From NCBI GenBank assembly GCA_946402705.1, contig CAMIXG010000007.1, positions 1-64,000 of the forward strand: a stretch of DNA of 64,000 nucleotides. The letters are read 5' to 3'. The position numbers and the translations under genes are program-made. Positions 42,281-50,970 of the stretch are shown in pieces. The stretch's first letter is position 1; every line of letters begins with the position of its first letter. The notes under the pieces were generated by a model, which had not been told where the DNA came from, did not search any database, and worked only from the letters and a program-made list of their open reading frames with translations. Source of the DNA: an uncultured Tissierellia bacterium. Lineage in GTDB: Bacteria; Bacillota; Clostridia; Tissierellales; Tissierellaceae.

Positions 42281-43564
42281 ATGCTGGCATTACTTGTTTC
42301 TTTTGTACTTTTAATAGTTCTTTCTTTTAAAAGAGTAAATATTGTAATTGTAAGTTTAGTAGCCTCACTAGCATTAGCACTAATGTCAGGACAACCCTTG
42401 TTAGAATCCATAAAAGTGGATTATATGACTGGGGCTGCAGGCTTTATACAAAGTAACTTCCTTATATTTTTCTTCAGTGTTATATTTGGTAGAGTTATGG
42501 AAGTAACTGGAACAGCAGCATCAATTTCCAAGTTTTTAGCAGAAAAGCTTGGAGAAAAGTATGCGATTTTGGGTGTAATTTTTGCTGGTGCAATCTTGGT
42601 TTATGGTGGAGTTACAACCTTGGTAGTTGTATTTAGTTTATATCCAATAGCCTTATCTCTTTTCGAAAAGGCTAATCTACCAAGAAAACTTTTACCAGGA
42701 GTAATAGCAGGAGGTTGTTTTACTTTTGCCTGTGCACATTATCCTGGGACACCAAACTTGGTAAATGTAATTCCAATACCATATTTAGGTACAACTACAA
42801 TGGCAGCACCAGTAGTTGGACTAATATCAGGTACAGTGGTTATGATTTTAACTTGTTTTTACTTTTTATCTCAAAGTAAAAAGGCTAGATTAAATAATGA
42901 GGGCTTTGTTATGGATGATAAGGCTAAAGAGAGCATTATGCAGGTAAAGGCATTAAAGGATTTACCCTCACCACTTATGTCAATTGTGCCAATAATAGTT
43001 ATATTAATTGTATTAAATATATTTAAGCAAGATGTTATAGTGGCAATGCCTGTAGGTATATTTACTTGTTTGGCCTTATTTTATAAAAATATAGAAAAAA
43101 TAGATGAGATAATAGATTATTCGGTAAAAAATTCAGCCCTAGCAATAATTAATACAGCAGTAGTAGTTGGCTATGGAGCAGTTGTAAAAAATTCGTCAGG
43201 TTTTCAAGACTTGGTAGCCCTTAGTGATAGCTTTAGTGGAAATCCACTAATAGGGTTTGGTCTTATGACAACCCTATTATCAGGAGCAGCAGGTTCGGGT
43301 TCAGGAGGCCTTGGTATTGCCTTGGAAGCTATGGCTAGTAAGTATTTAGCCATGGGAATAAATCCAGAAATACTACACCGTATTGGGTCAGCAGCCTCTG
43401 TAGGCTTAGATAGTTTACCACACAATGGTGCAGTAATAACACTTTTAACTATTAGTGGTTTAACACATAAGGAAGCATATAAGCATATATTTGTATCTAC
43501 TGTAGTAATCACCTTAATTGGTCTAGCAGTAGTTATAGGTTTAGGAACAGTTATGTATTTATAA
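42281..43564 (+). CDS. GntP-family permease, probably for mevalonate
   Basis: A 427-residue polytopic transporter with the same Gly/Ser-rich C-terminal features (GAAGSGSGGLGIALEAM, LDSLPHNGAVITLLTISGLTHKEAY) as the permease at 2705-4015, to which it is clearly paralogous. It lies between HMG-CoA reductase and the lyase-like gene with short gaps, so mevalonate uptake is the simplest role; this is inferred from position only. GGAGG precedes the ATG. Confidence 0.85.
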   Translation: MLALLVSFVLLIVLSFKRVNIVIVSLVASLALALMSGQPLLESIKVDYMTGAAGFIQSNFLIFFFSVIFGRVMEVTGTAASISKFLAEKLGEKYAILGVIFAGAILVYGGVTTLVVVFSLYPIALSLFEKANLPRKLLPGVIAGGCFTFACAHYPGTPNLVNVIPIPYLGTTTMAAPVVGLISGTVVMILTCFYFLSQSKKARLNNEGFVMDDKAKESIMQVKALKDLPSPLMSIVPIIVILIVLNIFKQDVIVAMPVGIFTCLALFYKNIEKIDEIIDYSVKNSALAIINTAVVVGYGAVVKNSSGFQDLVALSDSFSGNPLIGFGLMTTLLSGAAGSGSGGLGIALEAMASKYLAMGINPEILHRIGSAASVGLDSLPHNGAVITLLTISGLTHKEAYKHIFVSTVVITLIGLAVVIGLGTVMYL

Positions 43565-43584
43565 GTATTAGGAGTTGAATAGAG

Positions 43585-44556
43585 ATGAAATTTATGAATA
43601 AAGTTGAAATTATAGATACAACACTTAGAGATGGACTACAAAATCAAGAAAAGTATGTAGATTTAAATGCAAAGAAATATATATTGGATGGGCTACTAGA
43701 GTCTGGTATAAAACGCATAGAAGTCGGCTCACTTAGCCATGTAAAATATGTGCCACAGTTTAAAGATATAGATGACTTTCTTAGGATAATACCTAAAAGG
43801 GAAGATGTGGAATATACAGTTTTGGCCCTTAATAAAAAGGCCATTGAAAGATTAATAGCCCTTAGGGAAGAGGGTGTCCAAGTAGATAGAGTTTTGACTG
43901 GGCAAATTGCCACTAGTGATTCTTATGCCATGAAAAATATGAGAAGTACCCATGATAAATTATTTAAAGAGGCAGAAGAAAATGTTAAATTGCTTCATGA
44001 TGCAGGTATAAAAACTGTAGTGGGAAACATAGGAACAATATTTGGATGTCCTATAGAAGGAAAAATGGATATTAATAAGGCCTATGATTTTGTGGATAGA
44101 ATGTTTGAAATAGGATTTGATCAGGTGGAACATTCAGACCCAGATGGTATTGCTACACCTGTTGAAGTATATAATTACTTTACAACTATTTTAAAGAAGT
44201 ATCCTGATAAGAATAAACATATATTTCATGTTCATGATATAAGGGGGACAGGAATAGCGCTTTATTTAGCAGCTATGCAAGCAGGAGTAACTAATTTTGA
44301 GACAACTGTAGGGTCCATAGGTGGACAGATAGCTAATTTTATGGATAATAGTCCAGTGGTGGGAGCAGGAGAGTACTATTTTAAAACCAAGTATACAGGA
44401 CTAGTTTCAACAGAAGATTTTGTAACCTTGTTAAATGATATGGATATAGATACAGGCATTGATGAGAAAAAATTATATCCATTAAATAAAAAAATGAAAA
44501 AGATTTTAGGAAGAGAGTTACACTCATTAACTAGTGATTTGTTTAATTCTTTATAA
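43585..44556 (+). CDS. HMG-CoA lyase-like protein lacking the usual catalytic cysteine
   Basis: A 323-residue TIM-barrel protein of the HMGL family. Present: DTTLRDGLQNQ (catalytic Arg/Asp), VGSLSHVKYVPQF, FGCPIEG, an SDPDGIATP equivalent of the usual GDTxGxGTP, and the metal pair HVHD. The flexible-loop motif GLGGCPYA of HMG-CoA lyases is replaced by GSIGGQIANFMDN with extra residues, so the catalytic Cys is missing, and the Asn of GNxATED is Gly (TGLVSTED). It may still cleave HMG-CoA to acetyl-CoA and acetoacetate, or act on a related substrate. Third gene of the sigma-54 operon. Confidence 0.8.
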   Translation: MKFMNKVEIIDTTLRDGLQNQEKYVDLNAKKYILDGLLESGIKRIEVGSLSHVKYVPQFKDIDDFLRIIPKREDVEYTVLALNKKAIERLIALREEGVQVDRVLTGQIATSDSYAMKNMRSTHDKLFKEAEENVKLLHDAGIKTVVGNIGTIFGCPIEGKMDINKAYDFVDRMFEIGFDQVEHSDPDGIATPVEVYNYFTTILKKYPDKNKHIFHVHDIRGTGIALYLAAMQAGVTNFETTVGSIGGQIANFMDNSPVVGAGEYYFKTKYTGLVSTEDFVTLLNDMDIDTGIDEKKLYPLNKKMKKILGRELHSLTSDLFNSL

Positions 44557-44563
44557 GATTTAG

Positions 44564-44591
44564 AGAACCAAGGTGAAACTTGGTTCTTTTT
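44564..44591 (+). terminator. Terminator of the mevalonate operon
   Basis: AGAACCAAG/CTTGGTTCT stem with a 6-nt loop and T5. It separates the operon from its probable activator. Confidence 0.88.
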
Positions 44592-44655
44592 ATTTCTTAT
44601 AGCTTGATATTTAGGCTTGTTTTTAAGATATAATACAAGAGAGAGGAGCTTAGAT

Positions 44656-46203
44656 ATGAAGATAAAAAATATAATGACTACAAACTCTTTAAAAAATAAG
44701 AACTTAAAAAAAGATAATAGGATAAATGAAAATGAAAATATTTATAATACAAGAGATAGATTGGATAAACTAGAAGAATGTATAGATGTATATGACAATA
44801 AAGGTATAAAAGTTGGAGAGGTTTGCAGGGAAATATTGTTAAAGGTTAATAAATCACAGCCATTAGAATTATTTACTAATGTACTGCAAACCATAGAAGA
44901 AGGAGTATTCATAGTTGATAGTGAGGGAATAATAGTATTTGCAAATATACAATATTCCAAGATGCTAAATGTTTCCTTAAAAAATATTATTGGAAAACAT
45001 ATACAAAATATAGAGCCAGAGGCAGATATAAATTTAGTATTAGAAAATCACAAGGCAACTCTTTTAAAAAGAAAGCAAATTAAGTCTATAGATAAGTATG
45101 TAACGGGAAAAATCCTACCTATATTTGATGATGAAAAATTTATTGGAGCCTTATCCATGTTTCTAGACTCTACAGAACTAGAAAATCTGGAGAGGGAAGT
45201 TATCTATAACAAGCAAAAAGTTGTAGAGCTTGAAGACCAGTTAAATTTAAATAAATTACTTGATGAAGATGAGGTAATAGGTAAAAGTACGAATTTTGTA
45301 AATATCTTAGAAAAATCTCAAATTGCTGCTAGGACAGATGTGCCTATTTTGCTCAATGGAGAAAATGGAACGGGGAAAGATATTTTAGCAAAGTTTATAC
45401 ATAAAAATAGTGAAAGGTCTAATCAGCCCTTTATAACAGTGAACTGTGCTGCCATACCAGAAACTTTAATAGAGAGTGAGCTTTTTGGATATGAACCAGG
45501 TTCATTTACAGGAGGGAGTAGCAAGGGAAAATTAGGAAAGTTTGAACTTGCAAATGGAGGTACTTTATTTTTAGATGAAATAGGAGATATGCCCTTAACT
45601 ATGCAGTCTAAAATATTACGAGCCATACAAAACAAAGAAATAGAAAAAATTGGGCGCAATGAGAGTGTAAATATAGATGTCAGGATTATAACTGCTACAA
45701 ATCAAGATTTAGAAAAGATGATAGGTGAGAATAAATTTAGAAGGGATTTATACTATAGGATAAACCTTGTAACCCTAGAACTTCCACCACTTAGAGAAAG
45801 AGGTGAAGATATAGCCTTGCTATCAAATTATTTTCTAAATAATTATAACAGAAAGTATACTAAGGATGTAAAATTTATCAATAGTGATATATCTTATATT
45901 TATAAAAATGATTGGCTGGGGAATATTAGGGAGCTTAAAAACTTTATAGAGTATGGTGTAATTATGAGCCTTGATAATAAATTTGAAATAAACTATAAAA
46001 ATTGTGATAGAAAGAGTCTACATTTTGAAGAAACTTCAGAAGATAAAGATAAAAGTTTAAAAGAAAGAACGGAATTATTTGAGAAACAAGCTATATTAGA
46101 TGAGCTGAAATTAAATAATTATAATAAAAGTAAAACAATGGAAAAGTTAGATGTAAGCAGGAGAACTTTTTATAGAAAGCTAAGTAAGTATGGTATTGAG
46201 TAA
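44656..46203 (+). CDS. Sigma-54-dependent activator with PAS domain (MvaR-like role)
   Basis: A 515-residue enhancer-binding protein, probable activator of the upstream mevalonate operon. An N-terminal ~65-residue part (MKIKNIMT..., IDVYDNKGIKVGEV) looks like a degenerate CBS domain, and a PAS domain covers about 75-175. The AAA+ domain has Walker A GENGTGKD (235-242) and Walker B TLFLDE (303-308). A Fis-type HTH (TMEKLDVSRRTFYRKL) ends it. The sigma-54 contact loop is GSFTGG (282-287) instead of GAFTGA. I use ATG 44656 with GAGGAG 7 nt upstream, not the earlier in-frame start at 44617. A role like MvaR of P. mevalonii is inferred from position. Confidence 0.88.
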   Translation: MKIKNIMTTNSLKNKNLKKDNRINENENIYNTRDRLDKLEECIDVYDNKGIKVGEVCREILLKVNKSQPLELFTNVLQTIEEGVFIVDSEGIIVFANIQYSKMLNVSLKNIIGKHIQNIEPEADINLVLENHKATLLKRKQIKSIDKYVTGKILPIFDDEKFIGALSMFLDSTELENLEREVIYNKQKVVELEDQLNLNKLLDEDEVIGKSTNFVNILEKSQIAARTDVPILLNGENGTGKDILAKFIHKNSERSNQPFITVNCAAIPETLIESELFGYEPGSFTGGSSKGKLGKFELANGGTLFLDEIGDMPLTMQSKILRAIQNKEIEKIGRNESVNIDVRIITATNQDLEKMIGENKFRRDLYYRINLVTLELPPLRERGEDIALLSNYFLNNYNRKYTKDVKFINSDISYIYKNDWLGNIRELKNFIEYGVIMSLDNKFEINYKNCDRKSLHFEETSEDKDKSLKERTELFEKQAILDELKLNNYNKSKTMEKLDVSRRTFYRKLSKYGIE

Positions 46204-46319
46204 TTATCTATTTACTCCTATATATTAACCATTTAAGCTAAATATGAAGAATAAAACTTAACACATGAACTGGTGAAAAATGATATAATTATAGGAGACT
46301 ACTTAAATAGGGGGAAGAT

Positions 46320-47483
46320 ATGAAAAAAAATATAAGACTATTATCGTTAATTTTAGCCATTATATTATTTGGAACTAATATTTCTTATGGAGAAATTAAG
46401 GATAAATCACTGGATACAAACTTGAGAGCCTACTTAATTGGAGACTATAAAACGGGAAGAATTTTAGAGGGCAATAATATAGATAATATAATTGAAATAG
46501 CTAGTATAAGTAAGGTTATGTCCTACATGGTTGTAATGGATAGTGGGATAGACTTAAATGAGAAAGTACTAATAGACCAAGATACTTTAAGTATAGGTGG
46601 ATCCATAATGAAATTGGAGGGCGGAAAGGAGTATACAGTAGATAAACTACTAGATTATTCTTTGGTCATATCTTCAAATAATGCCATCTATGCCTTAGCC
46701 AAGTATGTATCTGGTAGTGAAGAAAGATTTGTTGAAAAAATGAATGATAAGGCTAAGGAAATAGGACTAGAAACTGCAAAGTTTTATAATTCTACAGGTC
46801 TTCCAGTAAAGGGACAGGATGTTCAAAATGTTATGAGTAGTAGGGATATATTTAATATGGCAGTCTATGTTATAAAAAATTATCCTATCTTAGAAAAGAC
46901 TAGTATTGAATCTATAAGAGGTTTAGATTTTTTTGGTGTTGAGAAAAACCTAAAAAATACAAATCCTACCATGCTAATGGGTGAAGTAGATGGCCTTAAA
47001 ACAGGTCATACAAATAAGGCTGGATATTGTCTTGTAGCTACCTTTCCAGTTAGTTTAAATGATAGGATAGTAGGTATTTTTATGGGAGCAAAGACAGATG
47101 AAAAAAGAACTGAGATAACTAGAGATGCAACTGTCTATATAAATGAGAGATATAAAGAAAAAGAACTTTTATGGAAGGATGAAGTGGTTGGAAGTTTAAC
47201 CATAGAAAATAGTAATAGGAAAAATTTGGAAGTATATCCAATAGATAATTATTCAGGAGTAGTGGATAATACAAAGGATATAAGTTATGAGCTAAAGGCA
47301 TATGAAAGGCCTAATTTTCCCATTAAAAAGGGAGAGGCACTTGGAGTTGTTAAGATAAAAAATGGGGATACTATAATATATGAATCAGATGTGATAGCAG
47401 AAAAAACTGTTAGAGAGATGAATATTGTATCTAAATTTTTTCAAAGTATAGGTGATTTTTTTAGAACCCTATCTGTTTTATAA
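46320..47483 (+). CDS. dacA: D-alanyl-D-alanine carboxypeptidase (PBP5-type)
   Basis: A 387-residue secreted serine carboxypeptidase that trims pentapeptide stems of peptidoglycan. A signal peptide (about 1-24) is followed by active-site motifs SISK (Ser62, Lys65), SSN in the DYSLVISSNNAIYALAKY segment, and KTG in DGLKTGHTNKAGYC. A C-terminal beta domain and a final amphipathic stretch (VSKFFQSIGDFFRTLSVL) probably hold it to the membrane. GGGGGAAG precedes the ATG. Confidence 0.92.
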   Translation: MKKNIRLLSLILAIILFGTNISYGEIKDKSLDTNLRAYLIGDYKTGRILEGNNIDNIIEIASISKVMSYMVVMDSGIDLNEKVLIDQDTLSIGGSIMKLEGGKEYTVDKLLDYSLVISSNNAIYALAKYVSGSEERFVEKMNDKAKEIGLETAKFYNSTGLPVKGQDVQNVMSSRDIFNMAVYVIKNYPILEKTSIESIRGLDFFGVEKNLKNTNPTMLMGEVDGLKTGHTNKAGYCLVATFPVSLNDRIVGIFMGAKTDEKRTEITRDATVYINERYKEKELLWKDEVVGSLTIENSNRKNLEVYPIDNYSGVVDNTKDISYELKAYERPNFPIKKGEALGVVKIKNGDTIIYESDVIAEKTVREMNIVSKFFQSIGDFFRTLSVL

Positions 47484-47484
47484 G

Positions 47485-47513
47485 TATAGCCATATGTCCT
47501 CTGGCTATATTTA
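47485..47513 (+). terminator. Weak terminator of dacA
   Basis: TATAGCCA/TGGCTATA stem with a 9-nt loop and only T3 after it. Confidence 0.5.
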
Positions 47514-47518
47514 CCTTA

Positions 47519-47548
47519 TTGACAGAGAATAAAGCCCAGTGTTACAAT
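47519..47548 (+). promoter_or_regulatory. Promoter of tRNA-Arg
   Basis: TTGACA, 18 bp, TACAAT, 16 bp before the tRNA 5' end. Confidence 0.7.
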
Positions 47549-47564
47549 GATAGGTAGTGAGTAT

Positions 47565-47641
47565 GTCCTTGTAGCTCAGTCGGATAGAGCACTTGCCTCC
47601 TAAGCAAGGGGTCGCAGGTTCAATTCCTGTCAAGGACGCCA
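47565..47641 (+). tRNA. tRNA-Arg (anticodon CCT)
   Basis: A full cloverleaf: acceptor GTCCTTG/CAAGGAC, D-arm GCTC...GAGC, anticodon stem CTTGC/GCAAG with loop CTCCTAA (anticodon CCT), T-arm GCAGG-TTCAATT-CCTGT, discriminator G and encoded CCA. It reads AGG codons, which fits the AT-rich, AGA/AGG-using genome. Confidence 0.97.
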
Positions 47642-47644
47642 TAG

Positions 47645-47682
47645 AAAAAGCCCAGTAAGTATATTCCTTACTGGGCTTTTTT
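47645..47682 (+). terminator. Terminator of tRNA-Arg
   Basis: AAAAGCCCAGTAAG/CTTACTGGGCTTTT, a 14-bp perfect stem ending in T6. Confidence 0.9.
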
Positions 47683-47822
47683 CATTAAAATTAATATATT
47701 TTGCCAAAGCAAACCATTTTGGTATAATAAAATTAAAATGAGTAAGTTTAGACTGTACATAAAAAAATGGACCTATAGATTAAAGGTTTAAATTGCTTTA
47801 TAACAAATTTGGAGGAGAAGAT

Positions 47823-48257
47823 ATGAAGATTTATGTAGGGAAAAAAGCAGCCAAATTATATCTATTTATAGGGCTTATATTTGCAGTGGTATTAGGAGGA
47901 TTTGTTGGTATTCAAGCATTTATGAATAGGGGCGGAGAATACTATACAGAGGCTAGAGATAATGGAGATCTGCATGTTAGAGTTCGTGGCAAGGTAGGAA
48001 AGGAAGTTGAACTTCCAAAAGAATATCAGAGTGGAATTATAGGTTTATATGAAGAGATGAAGATTTATGATGTTTGGATGGAATTAACTCCAAATAATGA
48101 AGTTATAAATATGATATTTGAAGCTACTTCAGATAATCCAGATGGACTTGTAAACTACTATGAGGATGAGAAAAATTTACTAGACAAAAATTATGAAGTA
48201 AGTGTATCAGACCATGGTGAGAAAGGGTTTACAATTCGTGTAGATTATAAAGAGTAG
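47823..48257 (+). CDS. Single-TM protein of unknown function
   Basis: A 144-residue protein starting at ATG 47823 (GGAGGAG upstream; the reading back to 47793 would contain that site). One membrane segment (about 11-31, YLFIGLIFAVVLGGFVGIQAF) is followed by a soluble domain with VRVRGKVGKEVELPKEYQSG and an acidic C-terminal half. No family recognised. Transcribed alone, with a strong terminator. Confidence 0.65.
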   Translation: MKIYVGKKAAKLYLFIGLIFAVVLGGFVGIQAFMNRGGEYYTEARDNGDLHVRVRGKVGKEVELPKEYQSGIIGLYEEMKIYDVWMELTPNNEVINMIFEATSDNPDGLVNYYEDEKNLLDKNYEVSVSDHGEKGFTIRVDYKE

Positions 48258-48261
48258 ATAG

Positions 48262-48300
48262 TAGCCCATATATGTGTTAAGAGCATATATGGGCTATTTT
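48262..48300 (+). terminator. Terminator after the single-TM gene
   Basis: A 13-bp perfect stem TAGCCCATATATG/CATATATGGGCTA, followed by TTTT. Confidence 0.8.
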
Positions 48301-48320
48301 AATTTTTATTTACACTAGTT

Positions 48321-48755
48321 TTAAAAATCAATTATAAGCATGTCATTTTCATCAAACTTCCAAGAATCAGCATAGGCTACTTCCCAGTAATATCCATCTA
48401 AATCTTTAAAATAGCCACTATAGCCACCCCAAGATGTGGTTTGAGGCTCTTTGACCATAGAACCATCAGTTTTTCTGATTATATCAAATAAATTATCAAC
48501 CTCGGATTTTGATTTCATATTGCAAGCCAAGGTTATACCAGAAAACTGACCTTTATTAAATTTTGGTGGCTGGTCCATATTGATATCTTTTGCCAATTCT
48601 TCAATTTGATATAATTCCAGCTTAGTTCCCTGATTATTGAAAAAAACAATGGGAGAATTTTCAGTAGCCTTGGTTTGGAATCCTAATTTTTTGTAGAAAG
48701 TTAAGGATTTTTTCAAGTCTGAAACCCCCAAACAAATTAGATTTATCCTATTCAT
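48321..48755 (-). CDS. VOC (glyoxalase/bleomycin-resistance) family protein
   Basis: A 144-residue protein with two beta-alpha-beta-beta-beta modules. It has the N-terminal INLICLGVSDLKKSLTFYKKLGF, the internal SGITLACNMKSKSEVDNLFD and the end GGYSGYFKDLDGYYWEVAY, which is the usual F-x-D-P/L-x-G-x-x-W-E signature. Members bind metals and act as lyases, dioxygenases or drug-binding proteins; the substrate is unknown. GGAGG precedes ATG 48755. Confidence 0.82.
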   Translation of the reverse strand: MNRINLICLGVSDLKKSLTFYKKLGFQTKATENSPIVFFNNQGTKLELYQIEELAKDINMDQPPKFNKGQFSGITLACNMKSKSEVDNLFDIIRKTDGSMVKEPQTTSWGGYSGYFKDLDGYYWEVAYADSWKFDENDMLIIDF

Positions 48756-48896
48756 AATTAGACCTCCTATAAATATGTTTGTTTTGTAAATTATATCATT
48801 TAAATATATTTTTTATTAGGTTCAGATTTTAGATTAAAAATATTTATAGATTTGCTTTATAATATTAGTATGAGTTTATAGATAGAAGGTGACTTT

Positions 48897-49361
48897 ATGG
48901 ATGAAAAATTTATGTATGAGGCTATAAAAGAAGGGCAGAAGGCTTATGAGCTTGGAGAGGTACCAATAGGGGCAGTTATAGTGTATGATAATCAGATTAT
49001 AGCTAGGGGTTATAATAAGAAGGAAATGACAAATAATCCCACATCTCATGGAGAGATGGAGGCAATAATAGAGGCAAGTGAAAAATTAGGGAGATGGAGG
49101 CTAAGTGGTTGCACCCTATATGTAACTCTAGAGCCTTGTAGTATGTGTGCAGGGGCTATAATTAATGCCAGAATAGATAGGCTAGTGATTGGCACCATGG
49201 ATGAGAAGAGGGGCTGTTGCGGTTCTAAAATAAATATATTAAATCATAGTATATCCAATCATAAGATGGACATAAAATATGATGTTTTAAAAGATGAGTG
49301 TAGTTTTTTGCTAAGTAGTTTTTTCACTGAAATTAGACAAAAAAAGATTGATAATAAATAG
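48897..49361 (+). CDS. tadA: tRNA-specific adenosine deaminase
   Basis: A 154-residue enzyme that converts the wobble A34 of tRNA-Arg(ACG) to inosine. The zinc site is HGEMEAI (His and catalytic Glu) with PCSMCAGA (two Cys). EVPIGAVIVYD and RGCCGSKINIL are typical of TadA. AAGGTGA precedes ATG 48897. Confidence 0.93.
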   Translation: MDEKFMYEAIKEGQKAYELGEVPIGAVIVYDNQIIARGYNKKEMTNNPTSHGEMEAIIEASEKLGRWRLSGCTLYVTLEPCSMCAGAIINARIDRLVIGTMDEKRGCCGSKINILNHSISNHKMDIKYDVLKDECSFLLSSFFTEIRQKKIDNK

Positions 49362-49434
49362 ATTAATTGACAACTTGTCAAAAAAATTATAAAATCTGTA
49401 CTTATATAAATAATTTTATAAGGAGGTTTTGTAA

Positions 49435-50820
49435 ATGGGCAAGGAAAAAAGTTTCAACAAGATTGAAAGTGAAGGAAAGAACAGAGAACAATTTTCTAGT
49501 AGATTTGGCTTGCTAGCCACTGCTATAGGATCGGCAGTGGGACTAGGCAATATTTGGAGATTTCCATATATTGTAGGTCAGTATGGGGGTGGAGCTTTTT
49601 TAGTTGTCTATTTAGCAATGGTAGCTCTTATAGGTATTCCCATAATGTTAGTTGAGTTTGTAATTGGTAGAGAAGGCAGGAGAGATGCTATAAACTCTTT
49701 TAGGAAATTGGCACCAAATAAACCTTGGTTTATGTCAGGAGTTATTGGAGTGCTAGCTGCCTTTTTCATATTATCATTTTATGGAGTAGTGGCAGGTTGG
49801 ACTTTAGAATATATTAGAATGTCCCTTATAAATGGTTTTTCAGGTCTTGGAAGTGAAGGCATGGTAAATCATTTCTCAGTCTTTATATCACATCCAATAA
49901 AGCCAGTTATAACACAGGTTTTGGTAATGGCAGCAACTGGAATAATAGTATCTACTGGAGTTCAACAAGGGGTTGAAAAAGCAGCTAAAATACTAATACC
50001 AATGTTGGTTGTTATAATGCTGATATTAAATGTATATGCTTTTATGCTACCAGGAGGAGCAGCTGGATTTGAATTTTTATTTAAACCAGACTTTACTAAA
50101 CTTACAAAAGAAGGTGTTCTTGCAGCACTTGGACATGCGTTTTTCTCTCTTAGTTTAGGTATGGGAATAATGATAACCTATGGTTCTTATATTCCAAGTA
50201 GTGAAAAATTGACTAGTACAGCCCTTAATATATCACTAGCAGATACAGTTTTAGCCCTGCTTTCAGGTATAGCTATATTTCCAGCAGTATTTGCTTTTGG
50301 AATAGAACCAACAAGTGGACCAGGACTAGTATTTATTTCACTTCCAAATGTTTTTGCTAAAATGAGTGGAGGATATATTTTTGGAGTAATGTTCTTTGTA
50401 TTATTATTTTTAGCCTCTCTAACAAGCACCATATCATTACTAGAGGTAGTTGTAGCCTTTTTGACTGACCAGTTTAAGGTGGAAAGAAGAAGGGCGGCAG
50501 TTTTAAGTACTTTGGCTATAACCATGGTTGGTATTTTTGCATCCTTAGCAAATGGACCACTTAATGGAGTAAAAATATTTGGCAGTAATATATTTGATTT
50601 TATAGACAATACAACTGCAAACTATTTTCTTCCAATAGCTGCCTTTATATCAGTTATATACTTTGGTTGGTTTTTGGATAAAAATATAATAAACAAGCAA
50701 ATCTCCAATGGAGAGATAGAAAAATACAAGGGATTTATAAATATATTTATGTTTTTAATAAAGTTTGTTGTACCAATTGCAATAGTTGTAGTATTTTTAT
50801 TTCAAATAGGACAAATTTAA
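49435..50820 (+). CDS. Sodium-dependent neurotransmitter:sodium symporter (NSS) family transporter
   Basis: A 461-residue transporter with about eleven or twelve membrane segments. The first segment carries the NSS signature ATAIGSAVGLGNIWRFPYIVGQYGGGAF. FSLSLGMGIMITYGSYIP and SGIAIFPAVFAFG match the Na+-binding helices of the family. It probably imports an amino acid with Na+. AGGAGG precedes ATG 49435. The next gene is a close paralogue, each with its own promoter region and terminator. Confidence 0.92.
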   Translation: MGKEKSFNKIESEGKNREQFSSRFGLLATAIGSAVGLGNIWRFPYIVGQYGGGAFLVVYLAMVALIGIPIMLVEFVIGREGRRDAINSFRKLAPNKPWFMSGVIGVLAAFFILSFYGVVAGWTLEYIRMSLINGFSGLGSEGMVNHFSVFISHPIKPVITQVLVMAATGIIVSTGVQQGVEKAAKILIPMLVVIMLILNVYAFMLPGGAAGFEFLFKPDFTKLTKEGVLAALGHAFFSLSLGMGIMITYGSYIPSSEKLTSTALNISLADTVLALLSGIAIFPAVFAFGIEPTSGPGLVFISLPNVFAKMSGGYIFGVMFFVLLFLASLTSTISLLEVVVAFLTDQFKVERRRAAVLSTLAITMVGIFASLANGPLNGVKIFGSNIFDFIDNTTANYFLPIAAFISVIYFGWFLDKNIINKQISNGEIEKYKGFINIFMFLIKFVVPIAIVVVFLFQIGQI

Positions 50821-50832
50821 TTAGAAATTTTT

Positions 50833-50866
50833 AATCCTTCTTAGCTAGGCTAGGGAGGATTTTTTC
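50833..50866 (+). terminator. Terminator of the first NSS gene
   Basis: AATCCTTCTTAG pairs with CTAGGGAGGATT through G-T wobbles, followed by T5-6. Confidence 0.75.
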
Positions 50867-50970
50867 ATAACAAGTAATATAGGATAAAATTACTTATATT
50901 TATTGACACAGGGCTATTTTGCATATAGAATTGAAAACAATATAAAATTTTAAGAATGGAGGTTGCTTAG

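Noticed and set aside
47531..47656. Direct repeat AAAGCCCAGT on both sides of tRNA-Arg, as an attachment site for an integrated element
   Set aside because: The right copy is part of the terminator stem and the left copy lies in the promoter spacer. There is no integrase, and the repeats do not include the tRNA 3' end. Probably chance.
50187..50609. 140-codon minus-strand ORF inside the first NSS transporter
   Set aside because: It is the complement of a strongly conserved transporter gene and has no start signals.
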